Source: Clostridiales bacterium
GTDB taxonomy: Bacteria > Bacillota > Clostridia > Christensenellales > UBA3700
Assembly (NCBI GenBank): GCA_014799645.1
Contig: JAAVHQ010000001.1
Span: 30,009 to 62,930, forward strand
DNA length: 32,922 nt
Direction: 5' to 3'
In this document: positions 16,875-24,527 of the stretch, piece after piece
How positions within the stretch are numbered: the stretch's first letter is position 1
How the letters are laid out: the number at the start of each line of letters is the position of its first letter
Made by a program: the position numbers and the translations under genes
The notes under the pieces: generated by a model
Told to the model about the DNA's origin: nothing
The model's database searches: none
The model's input: only the letters and a program-made list of their open reading frames with translations

Positions 16875-18884
16875 ATGCACATAAGTAAAATAAAAGCGAA
16901 TAACTTTAGAAATTTTTACAACCTAGAAATTGATTTGCATGATGGCTTGAATGTTATTGTAGGACCAAATAATGTGGGAAAAACAAATATTATGAGGATA
17001 ATTAGTTTTTTAGGTTCTGATCCCAATAGTGGCTCTAGCATTGAGGATTTTAATAAATATATATTGTTGCAAGAATTAGAAAGTATTAAAGAGAAGCCAC
17101 CTATCATTGAAATTGAATATACTATAGAACATGATTTGAATTTTGCGGAAGAGGATTCTGCGTTTTCAAAGTTATCAAACATTCTGGTTTTTGATCCAAT
17201 TACAGGAGGACTTGAATACAAAATCGGAGATGAATCAGCTCATTTAGTGGCAAAGGTAGAATTGCGATATGAATATGATTATAAAGAAATTGAAATTTAT
17301 AAGCAGGAAATGAGAAATGCAAATGAATTTAAGGATGTTTATAATGCGCTAAATAAATTGCAGCAAAATTTTAAATGGAATTTTTATAATGTAACATCCA
17401 AGGAGATAATCGATAAAAAATTTATAAATAATATATTTGAAATAGATACAATTGATGCGACAAGAACTATTGATAGATTAACTGATAATTCGAGAAAATA
17501 TATTAATGATAAAGTAAAAGATAAAAAAATAGATGTGTTTTCAATAAAGCAGAAAATTACTGAAACAATTCAAGGCGGATTAGGTGAGGTAAAGAAAGAA
17601 ATAGATAATGATATAAATGAAGATCAGAATCAAATAGGCATTACAAATGGTAAAAATAAATTCGTTTCCAACTTTTTCTTTGAGGGAGAATTGTCAGATT
17701 TTTTCAAATACGAACTAGAGGATGATACGTTTGGATTTTCTTTACCACTAGATCATAATGGGCTTGGATATAATAATTTGATCTATATGAGAAATTTATT
17801 AAAGCAAAAGAGCAAGAATGATTATAATATTATTCTTTTAGAGGAACCAGAAGCTCATTTGCATCCAAATATGCAATATAAATTATTAAAGTATATTGAG
17901 GACTTAAAGGAGCAGGAAACTGAAGAGACTAAAATTAAAAATCAAATTTTTATTACAACCCATTCTTCAAATATTACAGCTACGCTGAATACTAGTAGTA
18001 TTATTCTACTAACAATTGATAGAAGATGCAATCCTCCAATTACTAGATCAACAATTTTATCAAACAACTATAATTATGAAAAAGTAAAAACAAATTTTGA
18101 TGAGAATTTGGATAAAAAAGAAGAAAGAATCAAATTGTTGAAACGTGGTGAAGAACATATTTCTAAGTTTTTAGATGTAACAAGGAGTGATATTTTATTT
18201 TCTGATAAAATCATATTAGTCGAGGGAATTGCTGAGAAATTACTGCTTCCTAAATTTTTTAATACGCTTGTAAATGATCATATTTCTGTAATAGAGCTAG
18301 GAGGAATAAACTTTAATTATTTTTTACCACTAGTATTTAATACTAATAAAAAAATACTATGTATTACTGATAAAGATATAGAAATTATAAATGAGACAGA
18401 TGAAGGGCTAGAGCTTAACGTGGATGATTATAATAATAAGCGGCCGCAAATAGATGAAATGTTTTTGCATCTAGCAGATAAAGTAAAAGTTAATCAACAG
18501 ACGAAGTTTGGTTCTACTTTTGAGAAAGAAATCTTTATTGAGAATTATGATAATGGATTTGAACTATTATTAGGCCTTGTATTGCCAGCTGGATATAATG
18601 AGTTAATAAAACATAAGAGCCTAGTCTACTGGGATATTAACATTGATAAAGAAATTGCTAATGGTCGACAAAAGAAGTTCTTAAAAGATATGATTAATAA
18701 ATATATAAAACTATATGGACAAGTAAGCGATAAATCTTTAGTTGAGAAAATGTTCTTTACAAATTTATTTTATCATTATGTGAAAGACAAAAAGGGAAGT
18801 TTTGCTTTAGACTTGTTTAACAATGTCGATAGAATTAATATTCCAACATATATTAAGGAGGGAATAGAATGGTTGAATTCATAG
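16875..18884 (+). CDS. OLD-family ATPase/TOPRIM nuclease (Gabija GajA-like)
   Basis: A 669-residue OLD-type protein. The N-terminal SMC/RecF-like ATPase has Walker A GPNNVGKTN at 30-38, a signature-like region LDHNGLGYNNLIYM, and Walker B ILLEEPEAHLHPNMQ (Glu 323-324). A C-terminal TOPRIM domain has LVEGIAEKLLLPKF (Glu about 450) and CITDKDIE (Asp 499 and 501). GajA is an ATP-gated nicking endonuclease that acts with the helicase GajB; the 16-nt overlap with the UvrD-like gene downstream matches that pairing. At 669 residues it is longer than the roughly 580 of well-known GajA, so I call it Gabija-like. SD AGGAG lies 7 nt before ATG 16875. Confidence 0.87.
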   Translation: MHISKIKANNFRNFYNLEIDLHDGLNVIVGPNNVGKTNIMRIISFLGSDPNSGSSIEDFNKYILLQELESIKEKPPIIEIEYTIEHDLNFAEEDSAFSKLSNILVFDPITGGLEYKIGDESAHLVAKVELRYEYDYKEIEIYKQEMRNANEFKDVYNALNKLQQNFKWNFYNVTSKEIIDKKFINNIFEIDTIDATRTIDRLTDNSRKYINDKVKDKKIDVFSIKQKITETIQGGLGEVKKEIDNDINEDQNQIGITNGKNKFVSNFFFEGELSDFFKYELEDDTFGFSLPLDHNGLGYNNLIYMRNLLKQKSKNDYNIILLEEPEAHLHPNMQYKLLKYIEDLKEQETEETKIKNQIFITTHSSNITATLNTSSIILLTIDRRCNPPITRSTILSNNYNYEKVKTNFDENLDKKEERIKLLKRGEEHISKFLDVTRSDILFSDKIILVEGIAEKLLLPKFFNTLVNDHISVIELGGINFNYFLPLVFNTNKKILCITDKDIEIINETDEGLELNVDDYNNKRPQIDEMFLHLADKVKVNQQTKFGSTFEKEIFIENYDNGFELLLGLVLPAGYNELIKHKSLVYWDINIDKEIANGRQKKFLKDMINKYIKLYGQVSDKSLVEKMFFTNLFYHYVKDKKGSFALDLFNNVDRINIPTYIKEGIEWLNS

Positions 18885-20785
18885 AATCTTCTCAGTTAAT
18901 TGATATTTATAAAGACGACTTTAACTTTAAAGTGTATGCTGGTCCGGGTGCGGGAAAAACATATTTCTTAATTGAAAATATTAAAGACACAATTGAAAAT
19001 AGCCAGAAATTAAAATTAGATGCAAATAGAAAAATATTGTGCATCACGTACACGAACGTGGCTGTAAATGAGATTAAGAGTAGATTAGGTCAGTATAATA
19101 AAAATGTAGTTGTAAAAACAATACATTCATTTCTGTATGAATATGTTATCAAACCATATCAACAGCAATTGAAAATTTTAATAAATGAAACATTTAATAT
19201 TCATATAGATGATAAAGTTAGGATGTATCCAAGATTAGAGGGATTTGGTTTGTTGTCGAAACTGAAAGTTTCAGACTTTATCGGAGTTCTGCAAGAAAAA
19301 TATGAGCTCTTAGTTGCTAGTGAATTATCGAAAAAGAAAATTAGTGAATGCGTGTTAGATATTTCAAGTATTAATCATTACCCTTTTTGTGAAACAGATA
19401 TTCCGTCTATTAAGAGAATATTAGGTATGACTGATGCAGATTTATTAAAATTGAAAACTGCTTTATGGGAGCAAGAAGGAGTATTAGATTTTGATGAGAT
19501 ATTGTATTTTAGTTACATCCTTTTAAAAAGATATAAGTTTATTGGATATGATGTTCAGTATGTATTTCCATATATCTTAATGGATGAGTATCAAGATACT
19601 AATCCTATACAAAATAAGATACTACAATTACTGTGTAGCAAAAATGTTTCGGTTGGGGTGGTTGGTGATAAAGCTCAATCAATCTATGGATTCGTTAATT
19701 CTACTTATAAAGAGTTTGACGATTTCCATCCTAACATTAAAGATTTCAAAACATTTGTCATAGATGGTAATAGGCGCTCAAATCAGAATATAATTTATTT
19801 TTTAAACTATATCAGACAAGTAGATAAGACATTAAATGAACAGAAGTGCTTAATTAATAATAATTCATCAAAAGTTAAGTTCGTTTTATGTAAAGATAGA
19901 AATGCGGATTTGCTTAAAAAATTAGATGTAAAAGATATAAGGGTATTATGTAGAAGGTGGGCCGATGCGTTTGAGTATATAACCGATATAGAAGTTGAGC
20001 AGAGAAAATATCTAAAAGAGGTTCATGATTATTATAGATATGTTTTAGATAGAGATCTCACAAAAGATTTCGAAAATTCAAATATTAATTGGATTAATAA
20101 TGTCAATATCATAATTTCGATTTATAAAGCAATAAGATTGGGTAATTTTGCGAGTATTCTAAAAGAGTTGGCCAAGATATTTGATATAGATATACTTAAG
20201 TTAAATAATAGAAGCAAAGGGCAAGAATTTAAAGAAATTGTAAGATTCGTTAATTTGTTTAGGAAATTTAATGAGGATACTATTTATTACGACATAATAA
20301 ATAGTATCAATCAATTCATAGATCAGACTAGCTTGAAAGCGTTTGAGAAATTGGAACTAATATCTGATGATAATGAATTGTTCAGAGATGAATTCCATCC
20401 ATTTTTACATAGTTTAAACATTAGAACATTGAAAGTAATGTTTGATGACGTTTTTTCAGAAGATAGTAAATATGTTACCGTTCATAAAACAAAAGGAAAA
20501 GAATATGATAGTGTATTAGTAAATCTTACTCCTGTAAAAGATGAGTGGTTGTTAGGTGGAATTCTAAAAGTTTTAGAGAACCCAGTTTTATTTAATAGCG
20601 AATTTGATAATGTTATGGAATTTGCAAGAATTGCATACGTTGCATTTAGTAGAGCACGGAATAACTTGTTTATTCATTTAAAAAATACAAAGGCAGAGTT
20701 GGGTACATTGATAGCAAATCTACAAGACTATTGCTTCAAACATAATATAAAAGAAGCATTTTATGAAATCATCGATTTAAATTAA
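18869..20785 (+). CDS. UvrD/PcrA-like SF1 helicase (Gabija GajB-like)
   Basis: A 638-residue superfamily 1A helicase. Motifs in order: Walker A YAGPGAGKTYF (25-31), CITYTNVAVNEIKSRL, LMDEYQDTNPIQ (Asp-Glu 239-240), VGVVGDKAQSIYGF, the NRRSNQNI region, VTVHKTKGKEYDSVLV and IAYVAFSRARNNLFI. GajB-type helicases partner OLD nucleases of the GajA type and are proposed to sense DNA ends made during phage replication. ATG 18869 lies inside the end of the OLD gene, with SD AAGGAGG 7 nt before it, so the pair is co-translated. It is somewhat longer than typical GajB. It is the last gene of the long rightward unit, and no convincing terminator follows it. Confidence 0.87.
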   Translation: MVEFIESSQLIDIYKDDFNFKVYAGPGAGKTYFLIENIKDTIENSQKLKLDANRKILCITYTNVAVNEIKSRLGQYNKNVVVKTIHSFLYEYVIKPYQQQLKILINETFNIHIDDKVRMYPRLEGFGLLSKLKVSDFIGVLQEKYELLVASELSKKKISECVLDISSINHYPFCETDIPSIKRILGMTDADLLKLKTALWEQEGVLDFDEILYFSYILLKRYKFIGYDVQYVFPYILMDEYQDTNPIQNKILQLLCSKNVSVGVVGDKAQSIYGFVNSTYKEFDDFHPNIKDFKTFVIDGNRRSNQNIIYFLNYIRQVDKTLNEQKCLINNNSSKVKFVLCKDRNADLLKKLDVKDIRVLCRRWADAFEYITDIEVEQRKYLKEVHDYYRYVLDRDLTKDFENSNINWINNVNIIISIYKAIRLGNFASILKELAKIFDIDILKLNNRSKGQEFKEIVRFVNLFRKFNEDTIYYDIINSINQFIDQTSLKAFEKLELISDDNELFRDEFHPFLHSLNIRTLKVMFDDVFSEDSKYVTVHKTKGKEYDSVLVNLTPVKDEWLLGGILKVLENPVLFNSEFDNVMEFARIAYVAFSRARNNLFIHLKNTKAELGTLIANLQDYCFKHNIKEAFYEIIDLN

Positions 20786-20858
20786 AGTCGTTTGGGTAAT
20801 TGATTTTCAAGTGTGAAGATGGCATGCAGTAAGATGTGTGTCATTTTCATATATTTTT

Positions 20859-21437
20859 GCAACATTGTGAAAAAATTTACAAAGATAGTCTTAACTTTTG
20901 GCTGATTATGGACTTTTATAGCATGGAATCGTTGGAATTTTCAAAAATGTCAAAAAACTTATTTAAAAATACCCTAACAAAATGCCGATTTTTCTCTAAT
21001 AAGTGGAAGGGATATTTTCAGTAGTAAAATATGTTGAGTAAAACTTTCATTTTAGACCGTCAAGTACCACCTAAATTTTCTCTAATAAGTGAGGGGATTA
21101 TGTTAACTAGAAAATTAAAACATTGTGAAAAAATTTTCAAAGTTAACCTTAACTTTTGGCTGTTTTGAACTTTTATAGTGGGGAAAAGTAAAATTTTTCA
21201 AAAATTGCAAAAAAGTTTTAAAAAAACAGGGTGAGAAAGTGCCGATTTTTCTCTAATAGGTGGGAGGTGTTTTAGATTGAGAAAAATTATCTAAAAATTT
21301 TGGAAAAAGACCGTGGACTAAGTGCCTGATTATCTCTAATAAGTGAAGGGCGAAATATAATGCTTTCAAAAAATGTTAAACGAATTTCATTTATGCACCC
21401 CGAAAAATCAACAGGAAGTGTCCATTAATAGTGAGGG
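20859..21437 (+). repeat. 86-bp-period repeat array with a 258-bp higher-order repeat
   Basis: The core CTCTAATAAGTG followed by a G/A-rich end starts at 20994, 21080, 21251 (CTCTAATAGGTG), 21334 and, degenerate, at 21422. The spacings are 86, 171, 83 and 88, so the period is about 86 with one position replaced. In addition, a ~160-bp segment beginning AACATTGTGAAAAAATTT starts at 20861 and again at 21119, an offset of 258 = 3 x 86. Units often carry AAGTGCCGATT before the core, and two carry AGACCGT. It is not a CRISPR array: units are unequal and the spacers themselves are partly repeated. Confidence 0.72.
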
Positions 21438-21667
21438 ACAAAGTAATTGGGTTAATTAGTGAATAAGGTATGTAGGGAAATAGATGAATAATGAACTAAT
21501 TGTACGTTCCTAAGATTTACCTAAAATGTCCATAAAAAAGAGACAGCAAAAGACCCCCAAAAAGAAGAAAATGAAGAGAATAGAGGAGGAGTGAAATGTA
21601 GAATATATAAGGCTAAAATACCCCAAAAGGGAAGCAGGATAAGGAGTAGACTCAATTTGCCGTCACA

Positions 21668-21718
21668 AGACGATTTCGTCTACTCAAAAAACTACGGAAG
21701 CGGGATACCCGCCTTCGT
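21668..21718 (+). promoter_or_regulatory. Tandem hairpins in the leader of the excisionase-like gene
   Basis: The first hairpin is the near-perfect palindrome AGACGATTTCGTCT (21668-21681). The second (21694-21718) has GCGGG-ATA-CCCGC at its core, extended by about five more pairs. No T-tract follows, so neither is an ordinary terminator. They lie about 45-90 nt before ATG 21761 and could be a translational or transcriptional control, or recombinase/Xis binding sites. Confidence 0.4.
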
Positions 21719-21760
21719 TCTGGGAGAACCAAAAAAGACATAAAAAATGGAGGAAAATAA

Positions 21761-21946
21761 ATGGAATTATTTAAAGACTATCCCGACGTTGTAAGTGTTG
21801 AACAAGTGTCGGAGATGTTGCACATTGGACAAGTGCTTGCATATAGACTTGTCCGCAGCGGTGAGATTAAATCACGCAAAGTAGGACGCAGATATATCAT
21901 CGCAAAGCGAAACGTAATCGAATTTATAAATGAGGAGGCAGCATAA
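21761..21946 (+). CDS. Excisionase-like HTH_17 DNA-binding protein
   Basis: A 61-residue MerR-like helix-turn-helix protein of the excisionase/HTH_17 type: VSVEQVSEMLHIGQVLAYRL forms the HTH, then a wing with SGEIKSRKVGRRYIIAKRNV and a short FINEE tail. Such proteins bind near attachment sites and steer tyrosine integrases toward excision, or act as small regulators. The stop TAA overlaps the integrase ATG as TAATG, the usual coupling of an xis-int pair. SD GGAGG lies 8 nt before ATG 21761. The name excisionase rests on fold and on the neighbouring integrase. Confidence 0.83.
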   Translation: MELFKDYPDVVSVEQVSEMLHIGQVLAYRLVRSGEIKSRKVGRRYIIAKRNVIEFINEEAA

Positions 21947-23598
21947 TGACTGGGAGATTAGTAGTTAAGAATGGAAGATATTACGTAGTCATATCATATC
22001 AAGATTCACAAGGAAAGAATAAACAAAAATGGAAGGCAACGGGTTTGCCTGTGAAAAATAATAAGAGAATAGCCGAAGAGTTGATGCGTGATATTGTTGC
22101 GAACTTTGATCCGCAAGTAGAAGAACTTGTCAAGAAGAATGGTATGCGTAAGATTAAAATGCCTAAATCTCGAAAGCCGCAGACTATGTGGCAACCGCAA
22201 CCTACATACATGATGCAAGGACAACCTATGATGCAATCTGGTTATATGTATCAAGCGAGACAATATATGGGCGAAGATATGTTGTTTGGCGATTATCTAG
22301 CGCAGTGGATTGAGATGGCGAAAACTAATTTGCAGATTAGTACATATTCATCATACAAGGCCAAGATAAAACAAATTGCTCCGTATTTTAATGACAGAGG
22401 AATAACTTTGCAAAGCATAAGTCCGATGGACATACAAACATATTATGCATGGCTGATAGATAATGGCAAGAGTGTTCAGTCTTGTACGCACGCTCACGTT
22501 ATTATCCGTAGAGCGTTGGAGATTGCATATAGAACGGACAGAATCCCAGTGAATCCAGCGTCAAAAGTAGAGAAACCTAAAAGTCCGAAATATGAAGCGA
22601 AGTATTATGACTTAAAGCAGTTGAAAGTTTTGTTTGAAAAATTGAAAGGAGATAAGTATGAATTGATGTATAAGATGACTGCGTTCTACGGCTTGCGCCG
22701 CAGTGAGCTTTGCGGTATGAGATGGAGTTCAATAGACTTTGATAACAACAAACTTACGCTCAATTCATCAATAGTGCAAGCAAGTGTAAACAACAAAACG
22801 ATACTTGTAAAGAAGGACGTGATGAAAAATGCGGCAAGCAAGAGAACTATGCCGTTGATACCCGAAATAAAAGAAGCCTTGTTGAAATTAAAAGCAGAAC
22901 AAGACAAGAATAAGGCTGAGTTCGGCAAGTATTATAATCAAGAATATATTGACTATGTTTGGGTTGATGAGATAGGAATGATAGTAAATCCTAATACGCT
23001 CACTTGTCATTTCCAAAATTTCCTTACGCAGAACGAGTTGCCGAAAATAAGATTTCATGAACTTAGACACAGTTGCGCAAGTCTCTTGCTTGCGTGCGGT
23101 GTGAGTATGAAAGAAATCCAAGAGTGGTTAGGTCATTCGGCTATAAGTACAACGGCAGACATATATAGTCACTTGAACTATTCGTCGAAATTGAACGTAG
23201 CGAATACGCTTACCAATGCGTTCGGTGGTGAAATGATGGAGCCTGACGAACAAGACCAATATGAAACGAAAGCATTGCTGTCGAATCTATTTAGAGGTGC
23301 TGAACACGAACAAGCGCAAGGAAAAGTGCCTGTGCAATCACAGATACAAGTACAAGCCAAGCCAGAGTCCGTAGAGACGAATGTGGGCGAGATTAAACCT
23401 AACGTGAAGGAAATAGTCGATAAGGCTAGTAAAATGAATCAAGCCGAACTTTTAGAAGATGTAGACAATTCTATTGAAGAATATAAGAAAGCCAAAAAAG
23501 AAATGGCGAAACTCGGTTTTGATGATTATGACGAGTATCTTGATTATTTGGAATATATGGAAAGGAGGGCAGCAAGGAAAAAGGATTTAGAAATGTAA
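21946..23598 (+). CDS. int: Tyrosine-type site-specific integrase
   Basis: A 550-residue tyrosine recombinase. Residues 1-55 resemble an arm-type DNA-binding domain; 80-109 form an unusual linker rich in Gln, Met and Tyr; 112-210 are the core-binding SAM-like domain. The catalytic domain has Arg251 (GLRRSEL), His371 and Arg374 (FHELRHSCASLL), His397 (WLGHSAI) and the nucleophile Tyr407 (TADIYSHL), so it should be active. About 140 residues follow the tyrosine, including an acidic coiled-coil tail, longer than most phage integrases. Its codon use is somewhat more GC-rich than the defence genes. It probably mobilised the island or the part of it right of 20.8 kb. No attachment-site core can be assigned with certainty. 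Confidence 0.92.
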   Translation: MTGRLVVKNGRYYVVISYQDSQGKNKQKWKATGLPVKNNKRIAEELMRDIVANFDPQVEELVKKNGMRKIKMPKSRKPQTMWQPQPTYMMQGQPMMQSGYMYQARQYMGEDMLFGDYLAQWIEMAKTNLQISTYSSYKAKIKQIAPYFNDRGITLQSISPMDIQTYYAWLIDNGKSVQSCTHAHVIIRRALEIAYRTDRIPVNPASKVEKPKSPKYEAKYYDLKQLKVLFEKLKGDKYELMYKMTAFYGLRRSELCGMRWSSIDFDNNKLTLNSSIVQASVNNKTILVKKDVMKNAASKRTMPLIPEIKEALLKLKAEQDKNKAEFGKYYNQEYIDYVWVDEIGMIVNPNTLTCHFQNFLTQNELPKIRFHELRHSCASLLLACGVSMKEIQEWLGHSAISTTADIYSHLNYSSKLNVANTLTNAFGGEMMEPDEQDQYETKALLSNLFRGAEHEQAQGKVPVQSQIQVQAKPESVETNVGEIKPNVKEIVDKASKMNQAELLEDVDNSIEEYKKAKKEMAKLGFDDYDEYLDYLEYMERRAARKKDLEM

Positions 23599-23639
23599 AT
23601 AATTTAGAAAAAGTAATTGCCCTTTCTTTTAGATTACTC

Positions 23640-23668
23640 TTGATATTTTTGTCAAGAGGTGCTAAAAT
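23640..23668 (+). promoter_or_regulatory. Sigma-A promoter of the structured ncRNA
   Basis: TTGATA at 23640-23645, 17-nt spacer, TAAAAT at 23663-23668. The predicted start, 23674-23677, falls at the beginning of the long stem of the RNA described next. It lies just after the integrase stop codon (23598). Confidence 0.65.
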
Positions 23669-23672
23669 AATC

Positions 23673-23868
23673 TTGCGACGTCAAATTAAATAAACCTTTT
23701 GTAATTCCCAGATTAATGGGAGTCCAGACTTTGTTTGCGTGAAAGGTAGGATGAAAATTGGTAGTAATACCTGTTCCGACCTGCTTTCCACGGAAAAAGG
23801 TTTATTTGGCGTCGCAACCAAAGGGACGGTATTCTACGGTGCCGTTCCGCAAGGGGCGGCATCTTTTT
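23673..23868 (+). ncRNA. Structured RNA candidate with own promoter and terminator
   Basis: The 5' end TTGCGACGTCAAAT... (23673-23700) pairs with 23795-23817 (AAAAAGGTTTATTTGG... ending GTCGCAA) in a long closing stem of about 20 pairs with a 3-nt bulge. Inside are TCCCA-GATTAA-TGGGA (23706-23721) and an arm from about 23738 to 23792 (CGTGAAAGGTAGG against CCGACCTGCTTTCCACG), capped by GGTA-GTAA-TACC with a GNRA loop. After the closing stem comes a 10-bp hairpin with a GCAA loop (23839-23862) and CTTTTTAT, a typical intrinsic terminator. The whole looks like a roughly 195-nt free RNA or the leader of the SLOG gene. I could not match it to a riboswitch or RNA family I know. There is no reverse transcriptase nearby to make it a retron RNA. 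Confidence 0.6.
23839..23868 (+). terminator. Intrinsic terminator overlapping the SLOG gene start
   Basis: GTGCCGTTCC-GCAA-GGGGCGGCAT forms a 10-bp stem with G-U pairs and a GNRA loop, followed by CTTTTT. The next codon is ATG 23869, the best candidate start of the SLOG gene, and the only SD-like run (AAGGGG) lies within the hairpin. It may therefore end the RNA, hide the SD, or do both. Confidence 0.65.
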
Positions 23869-24378
23869 ATGTTAAAGTTAGTTAGATCGAAAAGTGTTTG
23901 TTTTACAGGTCATAGGAATCAGAAACTTATTTGGGGATTCAATGAGGGTGATGAGCGGTGCCTAAAAATGAAGGATAATTTGCGTATTGAAATCGAAAAA
24001 GCAATCAATAATGGATACGAAACTTTTTATAGTGGAATGGCACTTGGGTTTGATTTGATTTGTGTTGAAACGATATTAGAGTTAAAAAAGAAATATAATC
24101 ATATTAAGATTGTTGGGGTATTGCCTTGTAGGACGCAAGATATAAAGTGGCAAACGCAAGATAGAGAGCGTTATAGAAAGTTGTTGTGGCAATTAGATGC
24201 TGTTCGTTGTATTTATGATAACTATGTCGGAGCAGAGTGTATGCTTGAACGAAACAGGTTTATGGTAGATAATTCTTCTATGATGATGGCATTATATGGC
24301 GGGGCAGTAGGCGGAACGAAATCGACAATAGATTACGCTCGAAGTAAAGGATTGAAGATAACCATTATTGAGCCATAA
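23869..24378 (+). CDS. SLOG-family protein (DUF1273/YpsA-like)
   Basis: A 169-residue protein with a single Rossmann-like SLOG domain: VCFTGHRNQKL at 10-20, the glycine-bearing FYSGMALGFDLICVE, then VLPCRTQDIKWQ, and a C-terminal MALYGGAVGGTKSTIDYA loop. SLOG proteins bind nucleotide-derived ligands; YpsA itself is linked to cell division, and SLOG domains also act in defence systems as sensors. The open frame extends to 23758, but that would run through the ncRNA and its terminator and adds a basic, unrelated N-terminus, so ATG 23869 (or GTG near 23895, immediately before CFTGHR) is preferred. No good free SD is present. The gene stands alone between int and abiH. Confidence 0.8.
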   Translation: MLKLVRSKSVCFTGHRNQKLIWGFNEGDERCLKMKDNLRIEIEKAINNGYETFYSGMALGFDLICVETILELKKKYNHIKIVGVLPCRTQDIKWQTQDRERYRKLLWQLDAVRCIYDNYVGAECMLERNRFMVDNSSMMMALYGGAVGGTKSTIDYARSKGLKITIIEP

Positions 24379-24469
24379 AACAAGACGAACTATAATAATT
24401 GGGGCAATTTAATTGCGTAAACTGTTTGCTAATCATGTCGAACTTATGTTTATATCTATCCGATAAATA

Positions 24470-24498
24470 TTGACAAAATATGGGTTATTAATTATAAT
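24470..24498 (+). promoter_or_regulatory. Consensus sigma-A promoter of the AbiH gene
   Basis: TTGACA at 24470-24475, 17-nt spacer and TATAAT at 24493-24498, both perfect. It lies 30 nt before ATG 24528, with AAAGGAGA as SD. The AbiH gene is thus expressed independently of the upstream SLOG gene. Confidence 0.8.
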
Positions 24499-24527
24499 TA
24501 TTTTGACAATAGAAAGGAGAAGAATTA

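Larger units (their letters stand above)
20786..21760. other. Gene-free stretch between defence operon and recombination module
   Basis: 975 bp with no gene I can support. A 62-codon open frame at 20836-21024 runs through the repeats, has no SD and no recognisable sequence. The first 650 bp hold the 86/258-bp repeats listed separately. The rest is purine-rich, and the last 100 bp, before the excisionase-like gene, contains two hairpins. The stretch may hold recombinase arm sites, a transfer or replication origin, or a non-coding RNA. Confidence 0.6.

Noticed and set aside
16875..20785. PARIS or retron-type OLD system
   Set aside because: The OLD gene carries ATPase and TOPRIM in one protein and overlaps a UvrD-like helicase gene, the Gabija layout; no AriB-like or RT gene is present.
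20836..21024. 62-codon open frame
   Set aside because: No SD, no recognisable sequence, and it runs across one copy of the DNA repeat, which explains the openness.
20859..21437. CRISPR array
   Set aside because: Only a ~12-20-bp core recurs, units are about 86 bp, the intervening sequence is itself duplicated (258-bp offset), and no cas genes are present.
23673..23868. Retron msr-msd RNA or c-di-GMP riboswitch
   Set aside because: No reverse transcriptase in the window; the arms lack the conserved c-di-GMP-I core, and only a GNRA-capped stem is shared, which is too general.
23758..23868. N-terminal extension of the SLOG protein
   Set aside because: It would be translated through the closing stem and terminator of the RNA and adds 37 residues unlike the family, which normally begins just before the FTGHR motif.
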